Shown here piece by piece: positions 21,204-30,935 of a stretch of 64,000 nucleotides of DNA (positions are counted from its first letter, which is position 1; each line of letters starts with the position of its first letter). The stretch is from Rhodanobacter sp. MP7CTX1 (GTDB lineage Bacteria > Pseudomonadota > Gammaproteobacteria > Xanthomonadales > Rhodanobacteraceae): contig NZ_JACHCN010000005.1 in the NCBI RefSeq assembly GCF_014205795.1, forward strand, positions 62,001 to 126,000. The letters are read 5' to 3'. The position numbers and the translations under genes are program-made. The notes beneath the pieces are model-generated. The model searched no databases. It saw only the letters and a program-made list of their open reading frames with translations, and was not told the DNA's origin.

Positions 21204-22301
21204 CTAGCCATGCTTCCTGAAATACAGCCACGCAGCGAGCGCCAGCAGCACCGCTGGCAACAGGTTGGCGACCATCGGCGGGATCCCGTAGACGGTGCCG
21301 AAACTGACCATCGCCTTCTGCAGGAAGTACCAGCCGATCGCCAGCAACATACCGATGAACATGCGCTTGCCCAAGCCACCCGACCGCAAGGTGCCGAACG
21401 CGAACGGCATCGCGCAAAACACCAGCACCAGCACGTTGAGCGGATAGAGCACGCGCGCCCACAGAGCAATCGCATAGACGCCGGCCTTTTCGCCGTTGCT
21501 CTCCAGATACTGGATGTTGCGGCGCAGGTCACGAATGGGCAGGTATTGCGGCAGGATCAGAGATTGTTCCAGCACCTGCGGATTGAGTCGCGAATCCCAG
21601 TGCTCGCTGACCGCCGTGGAACTGTGCGTACCGGCATTGTCCAGCGTGGTGCTCCGCACGTTCTGCAGGATCCATTCACGACCGTTGTGTACGGCGGTCT
21701 GGGCCTGGTCGAAGCGGGTGACCTGCCCATCGGGGGTGAACGTCAGCACGCGCACGTCAACCAGCTGCACTTCGTCGTGCAACGCGCCATGCTTAAGCAA
21801 GCTGCCCTTCGCATTGATGATGCGGTCGCCATCGCGCGCCCACAGGCCGCTGTTGGTGTTCGCGCCGATGTTGCCGGACTTCAGCCGCAACTCCATCGCC
21901 TGCGCCTGCTGATCACCCCATGGTCCGGCCGTTTCGCCAAGAATCACCACGCAGACGATCAGCATCGCGACCACACCGGATGCCGACACCGCGATGCGCA
22001 GCTTGGACATGCCGGCCGCACGCAACGCGGTCAACTCACCGTTCGCCGCCAGGCCACCCAGGGCAAGCAAACCACCGATCAGCGCGGCATTGCCGAACAT
22101 CTCGTAAAGCCTGCGCGGAAACGTCACCAGCACGTAGACCACGGCATTGAGCACCGTATAGCCGTTCTTGCCGACGTCGCCCAGTTGGTGCATGAACTGG
22201 TACACCGCATCCAGTCCGGTGAGCACGAGCCATACCATCAGCAGCGAGCCGAGTACCGTGGTGCCGATCAGCCAGTCGACACGCTTGAAACGCCACATCA
22301 T
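21204..22301 (-). CDS. lptG: LPS export system permease LptG
   Basis: Inner-membrane permease that, with LptF and the LptB ATPase, extracts LPS for transport to the outer membrane. It is 365 residues from ATG 22301, which overlaps the lptF stop codon (ATGA). Architecture: two N-terminal helices (WLIGTTVLGSLLMVWLVLTGLDAV), a coupling/helix pair around FGNAALIGGLLALGGLAANGELTALRAAGMS, a periplasmic beta-jellyroll (about residues 130-265), then three C-terminal helices. The ANGELTALRAAGMS segment is the conserved LptB-contact region. Confidence 0.96.
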   Translation of the reverse strand: MMWRFKRVDWLIGTTVLGSLLMVWLVLTGLDAVYQFMHQLGDVGKNGYTVLNAVVYVLVTFPRRLYEMFGNAALIGGLLALGGLAANGELTALRAAGMSKLRIAVSASGVVAMLIVCVVILGETAGPWGDQQAQAMELRLKSGNIGANTNSGLWARDGDRIINAKGSLLKHGALHDEVQLVDVRVLTFTPDGQVTRFDQAQTAVHNGREWILQNVRSTTLDNAGTHSSTAVSEHWDSRLNPQVLEQSLILPQYLPIRDLRRNIQYLESNGEKAGVYAIALWARVLYPLNVLVLVFCAMPFAFGTLRSGGLGKRMFIGMLLAIGWYFLQKAMVSFGTVYGIPPMVANLLPAVLLALAAWLYFRKHG

Positions 22302-23407
22302 CGGGCACCGGCCTGGCGCACTTTGCGCGGCATGTACTGGCGGCGGAACATCCAGGCGGCCAGTGCAAACACCAGCAGAGTCACGATCCACATCGGCGTG
22401 GCGTGATGCCAACGGCCTTTGACGATCTGGCTGCGGCACAGCTCCAGCAGCAGGAAATAGAGATAGAAACTGAGGACCGCCAGCAACAGACGTCCGTAAC
22501 GCGGCTCGCGCGGGCTCTGCCTCGACAAGGGCAGTGCCAGCATCAGCAGCGCAAGCGTCATCGCCGGTGCGATCACGCGCCACGCCAACTCCGCACGGGA
22601 GTCAGGTGTGTCCACCCTCAGCAACGCGAACGTGGTCATCCCCGCTGTCGGATCCTCGTCATTGTTCTCGGACTGAACATCCGACAGTGAGCTGTCGTTC
22701 TGCTCGTACTTCATCTTTCGCCAGTCGTCGGCACCCAGCGGTATGTCGTATTGCCAACCATCGCTCAAGGCGAGGAATCGACTGTTGCCGTCGCTCTCCT
22801 GATAGAGCTGGCCGTGCTTGCCGGTGACCACCTTGAGGTGATGGGTGCCGTCCTTGCCGATGCGTTCGGTGGACAGGAAGGTCTTGCCGAGCAGGCTGCC
22901 GTCGCGGCTCAGGGTATCGACCAGAATGATGCCGCCCTTGCCCGGCAGCGAGGTAAACCGGCCGGCGTCGAGCCCGGCAGCAATCACCGAGCGGTTGGCC
23001 GCCGCGACCAGGCTATCCGAAGTTCGCGAAGCCCATGGACCGACCCACATCGACACGATGCCCACCAGCACCGCGACTCCCACCGCCAGCAAGGTCATGG
23101 GGCGCAGCAGACCGCGCGCACCCATGCCGGACGAGGCCAGCACGTGCATCTCGCTTTCACGGTACATCCGGCCGAGCCCGTTGAGCACGCCAAGAAAGGC
23201 GGACAACGGCAGCACGACGCTCAAGCCATTCAGCATCGTCAGCCCCAGTACCTGGAACATGACGCTGGCCGGAAAGCTGCCGTTGGCGACCTGTTTAAGC
23301 ACGGTCGCGAACTGCGAACCCGCCATGATCGCCACCAGCACAATGGCGGTGGCTATCACGGTCTGGGCCAGTTCACGCAGGAAATAGCGGTCGAGAATGC
23401 TCAGCAT
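22298..23407 (-). CDS. lptF: LPS export system permease LptF
   Basis: Partner of LptG in the LptB2FG complex. It is 369 residues from ATG 23407 ([24 protein letters not shown]). The family N-terminus L-x-R-Y-x-x-R-E is clear, and [19 protein letters not shown] is the cytoplasmic coupling helix. A periplasmic domain occupies about residues 125-285 and is followed by C-terminal helices with [18 protein letters not shown]. It overlaps lptG by 4 bp and diverges from pepA by 98 bp, the same arrangement as in E. coli and many gammaproteobacteria. Confidence 0.96.
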   Translation of the reverse strand: MLSILDRYFLRELAQTVIATAIVLVAIMAGSQFATVLKQVANGSFPASVMFQVLGLTMLNGLSVVLPLSAFLGVLNGLGRMYRESEMHVLASSGMGARGLLRPMTLLAVGVAVLVGIVSMWVGPWASRTSDSLVAAANRSVIAAGLDAGRFTSLPGKGGIILVDTLSRDGSLLGKTFLSTERIGKDGTHHLKVVTGKHGQLYQESDGNSRFLALSDGWQYDIPLGADDWRKMKYEQNDSSLSDVQSENNDEDPTAGMTTFALLRVDTPDSRAELAWRVIAPAMTLALLMLALPLSRQSPREPRYGRLLLAVLSFYLYFLLLELCRSQIVKGRWHHATPMWIVTLLVFALAAWMFRRQYMPRKVRQAGAR

Positions 23408-23505
23408 GCGATAAGATGAAAAGCCCAGTGTCGTGCCGCAACCGGCCGGCAAACCCCGATTCTAGCCTGTCCGGCGCACGCCGGCTTCCCGTAGGACGAC
23501 CATCG

Positions 23506-24996
23506 ATGACGCTTCAGTTCAGCCTAGCCACCGCCGCCCCCGAAACGATCGACACTGCCTGCGTGGTGGTCGGCATCTACGAAGGCGGCGTCTTCAGCAG
23601 TGCCGCTGCCCGCGTGGACAGCGCCGCTGACGGCGCCATCAAGCGCCAGGTGGAAAGTGGCGACATCAGCGGCAAAGCCGGTTCCAGCACCGTGCTGTTC
23701 GCCCCCCACGGTGTCAAGGCACGCCGCGTGCTGGTGGTCGGCCTGGGTACCCAGAAATCGTTCGACGCCGCGCGCTATCAGAAGGTCAACATCGAGGCAG
23801 TGCGTGCACTCGGCCGTCTGCCGATCGACAGCGCGGTCTCCTACCTGTCCGAAATCGACGTGCCGGGTCGCGACGCCGCTTGGCGCGTACGCACGGCCGT
23901 GCTGGCCGCCGATCACGCGAGCTACCGTTACACGGCCACCTTCAAGCCGCGCGAAAAGAGCGCGCAGCCGGAGCTGGCCACCCTCGCCTTCGCCGGCGAC
24001 AGCAACTCGCAAGCCCGGCTGGATCAGGCCATCGCGATTGCCGAAGGCGTGCGTTTCGCACGCGAGCTGGCCAACCTGCCGCCGAACATCTGCAACCCCG
24101 CCTACATCGCAGACCAGGCCAAGGCGTTCGCCGACGGGCAGGACGACAAAGTCAGCTGCAACGTGCTTGACCATGTCGAAATGGAAAAGCTCGGCTTCGG
24201 TTCGCTGCTGGCCGTCGCCCGCGGCTCGGTCAACAAGCCTAAGCTGGTGGTGCTCGAATACAAGGGCGGCAACGACGGCGACAAGCCGTACGCGTTCGTC
24301 GGCAAGGGCGTCACGTTCGATTCCGGCGGCATCAGCCTGAAGCCGGGCGCGGGCATGGAAGAAATGAAGTTCGACATGGGTGGCGCCGCCGGCGTGATCG
24401 GCGGCTTCATCGCCGCGGTCAAGATGAAGCTCAAGCTCAACCTGGTCTGCGTGGTGCCGACCGTGGAAAACATGCCGGACGGCGACAGCTACCGCCCCAG
24501 CGACGTGGTGACGAGTCTGTCCGGCCTGACCATCGAAGTGCTCAACACCGACGCCGAGGGCCGGCTGATCCTGTGCGACGCGCTGACCTACACCGCGCAG
24601 ACGTTCCAGCCGCACACCATCATCGATGCCGCCACGCTCACCGGCGCCTGCGTTATCGCGCTGGGCAAGCATGCCACCGGCCTGATGAGCAAGCATGACG
24701 ACCTCGCCGCCGAGTTGCTCGCCGCGGGCGACGAAACGCTCGACCGTGCGTGGCGCCTGCCGCTGTGGGACGACTATCAGGCACAGCTCGATTCCGGTTT
24801 TGCCGACATCGCGAACATTGGTGGCAAGAGTGCCGGTGCGATCACCGCCGCCTGTTTCCTGTCGCGCTTTACCGAGGGCCAGCGCTGGGCGCACCTGGAC
24901 ATCGCCGGCACCGCATGGGACGAAGGCCGCAAGGGCCTGGCCACCGGCCGCCCCGTCTCGCTGCTGGCACAGTGGCTGATCGATCGCTGCGCGTAA
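23506..24996 (+). CDS. pepA: Leucyl aminopeptidase (cytosol aminopeptidase)
   Basis: M17 dinuclear-metal aminopeptidase, which in E. coli is also an accessory protein in Xer recombination and a carAB regulator. It is 496 residues from ATG 23506 ([14 protein letters not shown]). The signature [16 protein letters not shown] is near residue 346 and the metal/catalytic segment [17 protein letters not shown] is near residue 265; [11 protein letters not shown]-type and [11 protein letters not shown] segments complete the catalytic domain. The last 20 nt of the gene are echoed as a degenerate copy about 110 bp downstream (see repeat at 25006). Confidence 0.97.
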   Translation: MTLQFSLATAAPETIDTACVVVGIYEGGVFSSAAARVDSAADGAIKRQVESGDISGKAGSSTVLFAPHGVKARRVLVVGLGTQKSFDAARYQKVNIEAVRALGRLPIDSAVSYLSEIDVPGRDAAWRVRTAVLAADHASYRYTATFKPREKSAQPELATLAFAGDSNSQARLDQAIAIAEGVRFARELANLPPNICNPAYIADQAKAFADGQDDKVSCNVLDHVEMEKLGFGSLLAVARGSVNKPKLVVLEYKGGNDGDKPYAFVGKGVTFDSGGISLKPGAGMEEMKFDMGGAAGVIGGFIAAVKMKLKLNLVCVVPTVENMPDGDSYRPSDVVTSLSGLTIEVLNTDAEGRLILCDALTYTAQTFQPHTIIDAATLTGACVIALGKHATGLMSKHDDLAAELLAAGDETLDRAWRLPLWDDYQAQLDSGFADIANIGGKSAGAITAACFLSRFTEGQRWAHLDIAGTAWDEGRKGLATGRPVSLLAQWLIDRCA

Positions 24997-25005
24997 TCCC
25001 AGACA

Positions 25006-25160
25006 CGTAGGTGGGTTGAGCGTAGCGATGCCCAACGTGGGTATGCGGCATTGTTGGGCATCGCTACGCTCACCCCAACCTACGCGTTGATCGATCGTTG
25101 CGTATAACCCAACAACGCACACCACCACGTTGGGTATCGCTCGCTCACCCCAACCTACCG
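25006..25160. repeat. REP-like element, GTAGGTTGGGGTGAGCG family, partly duplicated
   Basis: Left arm 25006-25036 and right arm 25053-25084 (GTTGGGCATCGCTACGCTCA...) form an inverted repeat between pepA and holC. A shorter second half-copy (GTTGGGTATCGCTCGCTCA) ends at 25160. The unit includes a degenerate copy of the pepA 3' end (TGATCGATCGTTGCG at about 25088 against TGATCGATCGCTGCG at 24978), so the region looks like a tandem duplication. Related copies lie at 35.3, 36.3 and 54.4 kb. Confidence 0.75.
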
Positions 25161-25169
25161 AGCCTTTTC

Positions 25170-25595
25170 ATGCCACGCGCCGACTTCTACTTGATCGACA
25201 GCAAGCCACGCTTTCGCGAGCAGCCCTTGCTGCTGGTGTGCGAGCTGGCGAAGAAGGCATTCGCCACGCAGCAGCCCGCGTTGATCCTTTGCCGCGACTA
25301 CGCACAGGCCGAAGCGCTGGATGAACTGCTGTGGGCGTTTGACGACGACGCGCTGATTCCGCATCAGCTGGCCGGCGACGACGACGACGCGGACACCGCC
25401 GTACTGATCGTGCCGCCGGGCATCGACACCGAAGATCGTCCGCTGGTGATCAACCTGCGCGAAAGTTGCCCCGTTGGTCAGTACCAGCGCGTGCTCGAAG
25501 TGGTAGCCGCGGAGCCCGCCGAGCGCGACGGTTCACGCACGCGCTGGCGCGAATACCAGCGGCTCGGTTTTGAACTGCACAAGAACGATATGTAG
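25170..25595 (+). CDS. holC: DNA polymerase III chi subunit
   Basis: Clamp-loader accessory subunit that contacts SSB through its partner psi. It is 141 residues from ATG 25170 (MPRADFYLIDSKPRFREQ). Family features are an N-terminal ADFYL, VCELAKKAFATQQPALILC (helix and strand), LDELLWAFDDDALIPHQL with the conserved LW-F-D-x-x-F/L-I-P-H, and the VLINL-like segment LVINLRESCP. It follows pepA as in E. coli, separated by a repeat block. A 25-bp-arm palindrome lies just after the stop codon. Confidence 0.9.
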   Translation: MPRADFYLIDSKPRFREQPLLLVCELAKKAFATQQPALILCRDYAQAEALDELLWAFDDDALIPHQLAGDDDDADTAVLIVPPGIDTEDRPLVINLRESCPVGQYQRVLEVVAAEPAERDGSRTRWREYQRLGFELHKNDM

Positions 25596-25606
25596 TTCGT
25601 GGTGAA

Positions 25607-25682
25607 GCATCGCGACTGAAGTCGCTCCCACAGGGGCACGAGGGTTAGCAGGCTCTTGTGGGAGCGACTTCAGTCGCGATGC
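25607..25682. repeat. Perfect inverted REP-like repeat (GTGGGAGCGACTTCAGTCGC family)
   Basis: Exact 25-bp arms (25607-25631 and 25658-25682) flank a 26-bp loop in the gap between the convergent holC and hybrid kinase genes. The right arm ends 1 bp before the kinase stop codon. A second copy with 30-bp arms is at 31554 and a degenerate one at 38824. It may act as a bidirectional terminator or 3'-end stabiliser. Confidence 0.85.
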
Positions 25683-25683
25683 T

Positions 25684-28600
25684 CTACCGCACCCCCATCT
25701 CGGCCGAGGGCGCAGCCGCGATCGACGCCAGCGCGCTGGCCAGCTGCTCGCCGCTGAGCGGCTTGCGCAGAAAACCATCCATGCCCGCCGCACGCGCACG
25801 CGCCTCGTCCGCACTGCCGGAACGTGCAGTCACAGCCACGATCGGCATGCGCTGCCCGGCATGCTCGCGCTGGCGTATCAACCGGGCTATCTGGAAGCCG
25901 TCAACCCCGGGCAAATCGAGATCCAGCAGCACGGCATCGAATCTGCCGTGTCCCAGCTCGGCCATCGCAGCCAACCCATTGGCAACGTGGCAGACCGTAT
26001 GTCCCTGTTGCTCCAGCAAACCCCGGATGACGGCGGCGACAATTGTGTCGTCTTCGACCAGTAGCAAGCGATAGACCCGGGCCGGGTCAGTGTCTGTCGC
26101 TGGCGACGGCGATGCTTGCGGCGGCTCGGGCAACGGCAGCCGTACATGGAACGTGCTGCCATGCGCCAGTCGCGACTCGAGCTCGATGCTGCCGCCCATC
26201 ATGTCCACCAGCTCACGGCAGATTGCCAACCCCAATCCACTGCCGGCACGTCGCTGTGGGCCCTCCTCCTGTTCGAAGCGCTGGAACAGGCGCATCTGGC
26301 TCGCCTCGGGAATGCCGGGGCCGGTATCGCTGACACTGAACAGCAAACCGTTGCTGATCCGTCGCACGCGCAGCGTCACGCTGCCCCGCTCGGTGAACTT
26401 CAACGCATTGTTGGCGAGGTTCAACAGCACCTGCTTGATCCGCACCGCATCGCCAACCACCCGCTCGGGCAGGTCGTCGGCCAGATCCAGCACGAAGTGA
26501 AGGCCCTTGGCATATGCAAGCCCCTGTTCAAGCTGGGCGACATCGTCGACCAGCTGACGCGGGTCGAACGGCGCCGGCTCCAGTTCCAGCCGGCCGGCCT
26601 CGATCCGGGCCAGATCCAGCGCGTCGTTGAGCAACTTCAGCAGCATCCCGCCGGAGCGCTGCATGGCCATCGTGTAGTCGTGCTGCTGCGGGTTGAGCGG
26701 TGTGCTCAGCAACAACTCGGCCATGCCCATCACACCGGTCATCGGCGTGCGGATCTCGTGGCTCAGCGTGGCCAGGAACTGCGTCTTCGCCGCGCTGGCC
26801 GCTTCGGCCATCTGCCGCTGCTGCTCTGCCAGCTGGATGCGGTGCCGTTGCGCCAGACGCCGACGCCAGTTGCGCAAGAGCAGCCCGCCGATGGCCACCA
26901 CCAACAGCGCATACACCAGCCAGGCCCACCAGCGCTGCCATGGCGGCGCCTGCACCCGGATCGTCAGCGGCGTGACCAGCTGACCCCATACATCTCCCGC
27001 TCCGGCTCCCATCACTTTCAGCTTGTAATCACCGGCAGGCAATCCGGCGAAGTCCCGCTCGCCGCGGTTGTCCACATCGACCCACTCGGTATCGAAACCA
27101 TCCAGGCGGTAGCGGTAATGATTGACGGCGGGATTGATGAATGAAGCCGCACGTACATCAACATGCAGATCACGATCACGCCAGCCCAGGGACACGATCT
27201 TGCTGTCCGCGGGCAGGTCATGCGTCTTGCCGTCCTGTTGCACGCTCAGATGCATCAAGGTCAGCGACGGCGGTGAAGGAGTCGGGTCGTTCGATTGCAG
27301 GAGTCGCTCCGGCTGGAACGCAACGACGCCACCGCCGTTGGCGCCAAACAGGATTCCATTCGGGGCCGCGGCGGTCGCGCCGCCGCTGAAATCCGCATAC
27401 GAAAGGCCTTGCGAAGGGCCAAACGAGATGAAGCGGCGCGTGTGTGCATCAAGTCTCCACAAGCCGGGATTGGCGAACACCCATAGCTGACCTTCCCGAT
27501 CGACCTGCAAGTCGCTCAAGTCGGACGCGAACTCTTCATGGCTGATGTCGATGCTGTCGTCGCGCACGGCACGATCGTCGGCGTATCTGTAGTGCTCGAA
27601 CGCAGCGCGGGTGGCCACCCAGAAACCGGTGGCATCGAATGCAAAGATCAGGATTTCCTGGCGCGGCACGCCTTGCACGAAAGCCAGCTTGCGGGCCTTG
27701 TCGTCCCAGCGCATCAAGCCGCCCGCGCTCGCATACCAGAGGCTGCCCCGGTGAAAGGTGAGCTGATCCGGGAGCAGGGTATCGCCCGCCCCTCTATCCG
27801 GTGACACCGGCTCCAACGGCACGGGCGTCACGCGCAGGCTGTCCGGGTCAATCGCGAATACACCCTCGCCCCAGGATGCGACAAATACCTTCCCGTCGTC
27901 AGCGCCGGACAAGAGCACGGGGCGTGTCATGTGCGCGTTGCCTGGCTTGATGTCGATGAGCTTGCCGCGGCCGAACACATGGAGCGCTCCGGGAACGGCG
28001 ATCCACAGACGGCGACGCGCGTCCTCCGCCAGCGCCACGATCTGCTCACGGTTTCCCTGCACGACATGCTGGGCGCGGCCGGTATTCACATCCAGCTTGT
28101 CGATCCAGCCATTCTCGCCACCGACCCACAGCTTGCCGTCGCGACTCATGAGTATCGTCGACGCCGCAATATTGGAAAGGCTGCCGGGGTCGTCCGGGAT
28201 ATGGGTAAAGCGCGTGAATCCGTTCCAGCCTGGTGGCAAGTAGGCAATGCTGGAATCGTCGAAGGTTACCCAGAAACCACCTTCGCGATCGAGCGCGGTC
28301 TGCCATGTCTTGTTACCGGGCAAGCCGCCCGGCAGCAACGGCTGTCCGGTGATCGATTGCAGTTGTCCGTCACCTTCATCCAGCAGTAGTCCATCAACAT
28401 CGCCGATCCACAACCGCCGCTGCGCGTCACGCGTGCTGCTCAGGACGCGCAGCGATGACAGTTGCTGGTTTGCAAGTGGGCGCGCCACACCGTCCGCACC
28501 GATGATCAGCAATCCACCCGTAACCGCTACCCGGACTTCGCCGTGGTCGCCATCGATGTGCCAGATCTTGCCCAGATCGCCATGGAACGCAGGATCCACC

Positions 28601-29292
28601 GGCACGCGATGTATCGAGCCATCGGCCCGGCGCAGGTACAGACCACTCTCTGCACCGATCCACAGCCGGCCATCCGCCTCGGCAAGCAGTGCGCGCGTGG
28701 GGCCATACGACGCGGGATGCGTTCCATCCACATCCGGCGAAAGGTGATCGAAGCCGGTTCCATCGGCACGCATGCGGTCCAGGCCACCCTGCGATGCGAC
28801 CCATAGTTGGCCGTCAGGGGTTTGCGCGATGCTCCACACTTCATTGCTGGCGAGACTGGCTGGGTTTGTGTCGTCATGCTCCCAGTGCCGGAAGCGGCCG
28901 CTCGACGGATCACGAGCGATCAGCCCGTTTGAAATGCCCCCGCTCCAGATGCGGTTGTCGCGGTCGACAAACAGGCAATACACAGCACCTTCAGGTATCG
29001 ACAGCGGATCGTCGACGGCATGTCGGAAGACTTTGAAGCCGACGCCGTCATAGCGCACCAAGCCGCCGGCCGCGCCAAACCACATCAGGCCATTGTGGTC
29101 CTGTGCCACCGCGTAAATCGTTCCGTCGGGTAAACCATCGGCCACACCGTAACGACGGAACTGGGGGGTCGCCATGGGCACCGATCCGACCTTCGATGCC
29201 GTCGCCGCAGCATTGACGGTGTCGCCACCGTTCGCCACCGGCGCCAATGAAGAGACCGCCAAAACTACGTTCAGCACGAACGATACAAACAT
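25684..29292 (-). CDS. Beta-propeller hybrid sensor histidine kinase with receiver domain
   Basis: A 1202-residue hybrid two-component protein. An N-terminal signal/anchor (MFVSFVLNVVLAVSSLAPVANG) precedes a periplasmic Reg_prop-type beta-propeller (about 45-700) with repeated DHNGLMWFGAAGGLVRYD- and DGKLWVGGENGW-like blades, and a Y_Y_Y domain (about 720-785, RYRLDGFDTEWV...LPAGDYKLKV). A single membrane helix (about 790-812) leads to HisKA with His845 (LSHEIRTPMTG), HATPase (NLANNALKFTE, DTGPGIPE, GSGLGLAI) and a C-terminal receiver with Asp1124 (LLDLDLPGVDG) and FLRKPL. No DNA-binding domain is fused, unlike the Bacteroidetes HTCS. The start has AGGGGA upstream. The ligand is unknown. Confidence 0.93.
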   Translation of the reverse strand: MFVSFVLNVVLAVSSLAPVANGGDTVNAAATASKVGSVPMATPQFRRYGVADGLPDGTIYAVAQDHNGLMWFGAAGGLVRYDGVGFKVFRHAVDDPLSIPEGAVYCLFVDRDNRIWSGGISNGLIARDPSSGRFRHWEHDDTNPASLASNEVWSIAQTPDGQLWVASQGGLDRMRADGTGFDHLSPDVDGTHPASYGPTRALLAEADGRLWIGAESGLYLRRADGSIHRVPVDPAFHGDLGKIWHIDGDHGEVRVAVTGGLLIIGADGVARPLANQQLSSLRVLSSTRDAQRRLWIGDVDGLLLDEGDGQLQSITGQPLLPGGLPGNKTWQTALDREGGFWVTFDDSSIAYLPPGWNGFTRFTHIPDDPGSLSNIAASTILMSRDGKLWVGGENGWIDKLDVNTGRAQHVVQGNREQIVALAEDARRRLWIAVPGALHVFGRGKLIDIKPGNAHMTRPVLLSGADDGKVFVASWGEGVFAIDPDSLRVTPVPLEPVSPDRGAGDTLLPDQLTFHRGSLWYASAGGLMRWDDKARKLAFVQGVPRQEILIFAFDATGFWVATRAAFEHYRYADDRAVRDDSIDISHEEFASDLSDLQVDREGQLWVFANPGLWRLDAHTRRFISFGPSQGLSYADFSGGATAAAPNGILFGANGGGVVAFQPERLLQSNDPTPSPPSLTLMHLSVQQDGKTHDLPADSKIVSLGWRDRDLHVDVRAASFINPAVNHYRYRLDGFDTEWVDVDNRGERDFAGLPAGDYKLKVMGAGAGDVWGQLVTPLTIRVQAPPWQRWWAWLVYALLVVAIGGLLLRNWRRRLAQRHRIQLAEQQRQMAEAASAAKTQFLATLSHEIRTPMTGVMGMAELLLSTPLNPQQHDYTMAMQRSGGMLLKLLNDALDLARIEAGRLELEPAPFDPRQLVDDVAQLEQGLAYAKGLHFVLDLADDLPERVVGDAVRIKQVLLNLANNALKFTERGSVTLRVRRISNGLLFSVSDTGPGIPEASQMRLFQRFEQEEGPQRRAGSGLGLAICRELVDMMGGSIELESRLAHGSTFHVRLPLPEPPQASPSPATDTDPARVYRLLLVEDDTIVAAVIRGLLEQQGHTVCHVANGLAAMAELGHGRFDAVLLDLDLPGVDGFQIARLIRQREHAGQRMPIVAVTARSGSADEARARAAGMDGFLRKPLSGEQLASALASIAAAPSAEMGVR

Positions 29293-29709
29293 GCGCAGAT
29301 CCCCTCACCCCGATCCATCATGCCAAAACCGGGCCGATGCGGCGAGCACGGTAATCTGGTGCCGGTAGCTTTTCGGCCGGAACTTTTTCGAATGGGGCGG
29401 CGCACGGGCATGCACGAATGTCCCGCGGCCCGCGCTTGCCGTTTACCGCGCTTGCCGCTGCGGCGCTGCCCCACTCGCCGCAGGTGAAGGCGCTCGATCA
29501 GAACGATGGGGCGCCCGCCTGCAGGAATTGCCGCCCATGCAGGCAACGGCTGCGGCAGCTAACGACACTCACCACCGATGCATGGAGTGAACGCAATGAA
29601 TCATCAACGACACATTGAAGGGGCCAATTGCAAGGTGCGCGCCAGCGAAACAATCCGTTCCGCAGCGGACAGCTGGCGCGCCCGTTCGGGATCGGCGAGA
29701 CTTCCGCAT
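29293..29709. other. Intergenic region between kinase and YceI operon
   Basis: About 417 bp between divergent transcription units. No protein-like frame or RNA motif was recognised. An ATG at 29596 with GGAG upstream is in frame with the following YceI gene and could be its true start, which would add a 38-residue hydrophilic N-terminus before the signal peptide. Confidence 0.4.
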
Positions 29710-30360
29710 ATGTTGCGCTCCTGTCCAATCAGCTGGTTGCTGTGGCTCACCGCGATCCTGCTGCCGTTTACGCCGGTGCACGCCGCGAGCGCGAGCTATG
29801 GCTATGACACCGTGCACAGCCAGATCCTCTTCAGCATCGATCACGATGGCTACTCGCGTCCGTTTGGACGGCTGCATCTTGCCAAGGGCTGGCTGCGTTT
29901 CGATCCGGACAACTGGACGACGGCAGCCACCGAACTGGATATCGATCTATCGGGCCTGGACATGGGTGATGCGGCCTGGAATGCAGCCGTTTGCAAACCG
30001 GCATTGCTCGATTGCGCACACAACCGCTATGCGCACTTCGTCAGTACCAGCGTCGAACGCAAGGACGACCGTCACGGCGTTCTGCACGGTCAGCTGACCA
30101 TGCGCGGTATCACCCAGCCACTGAGCGTACCGTTCACGTTCAACCGCGCGGCGAAGACAATCTACGGCCTGCACACCGTCGCCGGCTTCTCGGCAACCGC
30201 CACACTGGATCGCAACGCGTTCGGTATCACCGCCAATCGCGATTCGATCGGTCACGATGTGAACGTGTGGCTGGAGCTTGAGGCAATCCGCGACGACCAT
30301 GCCGGCCAGCCTTCGACCAGTCAATCTTCAGCCAGCCCACCTTCAAAGGAACAACCATGA
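29710..30360 (+). CDS. YceI family periplasmic protein (first copy)
   Basis: YceI proteins are secreted lipocalin-like beta-barrels that bind polyisoprenoids/quinone-like lipids. The start chosen, ATG 29710, places a signal peptide at the very N-terminus (MLRSCPISWLLWLTAILL...PVHA). After it come YGYDTVHSQILFSIDHDGYSRPFGRLH, the TELDIDLSGLDMGD segment, HNRYAHFVSTSVER and GQLTMRGITQPLSVPFTF, the usual YceI order. The copy is divergent from the third gene of the operon. Its last 4 bp (ATGA) overlap the start of the cytochrome b561 gene, so translation is coupled. Confidence 0.85.
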   Translation: MLRSCPISWLLWLTAILLPFTPVHAASASYGYDTVHSQILFSIDHDGYSRPFGRLHLAKGWLRFDPDNWTTAATELDIDLSGLDMGDAAWNAAVCKPALLDCAHNRYAHFVSTSVERKDDRHGVLHGQLTMRGITQPLSVPFTFNRAAKTIYGLHTVAGFSATATLDRNAFGITANRDSIGHDVNVWLELEAIRDDHAGQPSTSQSSASPPSKEQP

Positions 30361-30935
30361 GTCTGCGCAGCAATGACCGCCAATGGGGTTCGGTCGCCAA
30401 GACCTTCCATTGGATCATCGCGCTGGCCATCCTCGGCAACGGCACTTTCGGACTGCTGATGGATGAGGCAAGTTCGCCGATGCAGAAGATCAACTGGCTC
30501 GCGTTGCACAAATCGATCGGCCTGACCGTGCTCGCGCTCTTCCTGTTGCGTGTGCTCTGGCGCTTGGGCGATCGTCGCCCCCCCGAAGAGCCCGCCCCGC
30601 GCTGGCAGCAGCTCGCTGCACATCTCACGCACGGCGTGCTGTACCTGCTGATTGCAGCGATTCCGCTCAGCGGCTGGTGGTTCAACTCGGTCACTGGCAA
30701 ACCACTGCAATGGTTCAAGCTGTTCAACGTGCCCGCGCTGGCGGCGAAGAACGATGACCTGACGCATTTCGCGCAGGGCCTGCATGAGTACCTTTTCTGG
30801 TTTTTAATACTGGTGCTGGTGGCGCATGTCGGAGCTGCGCTGAAACACCATGTGTTTGATCGCGACAACGTGCTGCGCCGGATGCTGCCATTTAGCCGTC
30901 CACACAACGACTCCACTCCCCGAGGAAATTCCTGA
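30357..30935 (+). CDS. Cytochrome b561 family di-heme membrane protein
   Basis: A 192-residue, four-helix b-type cytochrome of the CybB type that can exchange electrons between the quinone pool and periplasmic partners. Heme-ligand histidines are visible in KTFHWIIALAIL (helix 1), LALHKSIGLTVLALFLLR (helix 2), LTHGVLYLLIAAIPLSGWW (helix 3) and GLHEYLFWFLILVLVAHVGAALKHH (helix 4). It overlaps both neighbours by 4 and 1 bp, forming a tight YceI-b561-YceI operon. The combination suggests a membrane redox/quinone-type lipid-handling unit, but the substrate is not known. Confidence 0.92.
   Translation: MSLRSNDRQWGSVAKTFHWIIALAILGNGTFGLLMDEASSPMQKINWLALHKSIGLTVLALFLLRVLWRLGDRRPPEEPAPRWQQLAAHLTHGVLYLLIAAIPLSGWWFNSVTGKPLQWFKLFNVPALAAKNDDLTHFAQGLHEYLFWFLILVLVAHVGAALKHHVFDRDNVLRRMLPFSRPHNDSTPRGNS

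Noticed and set aside
24997-25160. Possible CRISPR-like array because of recurring GTTGGGCATCGC units
   Set aside because: Units are irregular, inverted rather than direct, and shared with other intergenic sites; no cas gene is present. They are REP-like elements.
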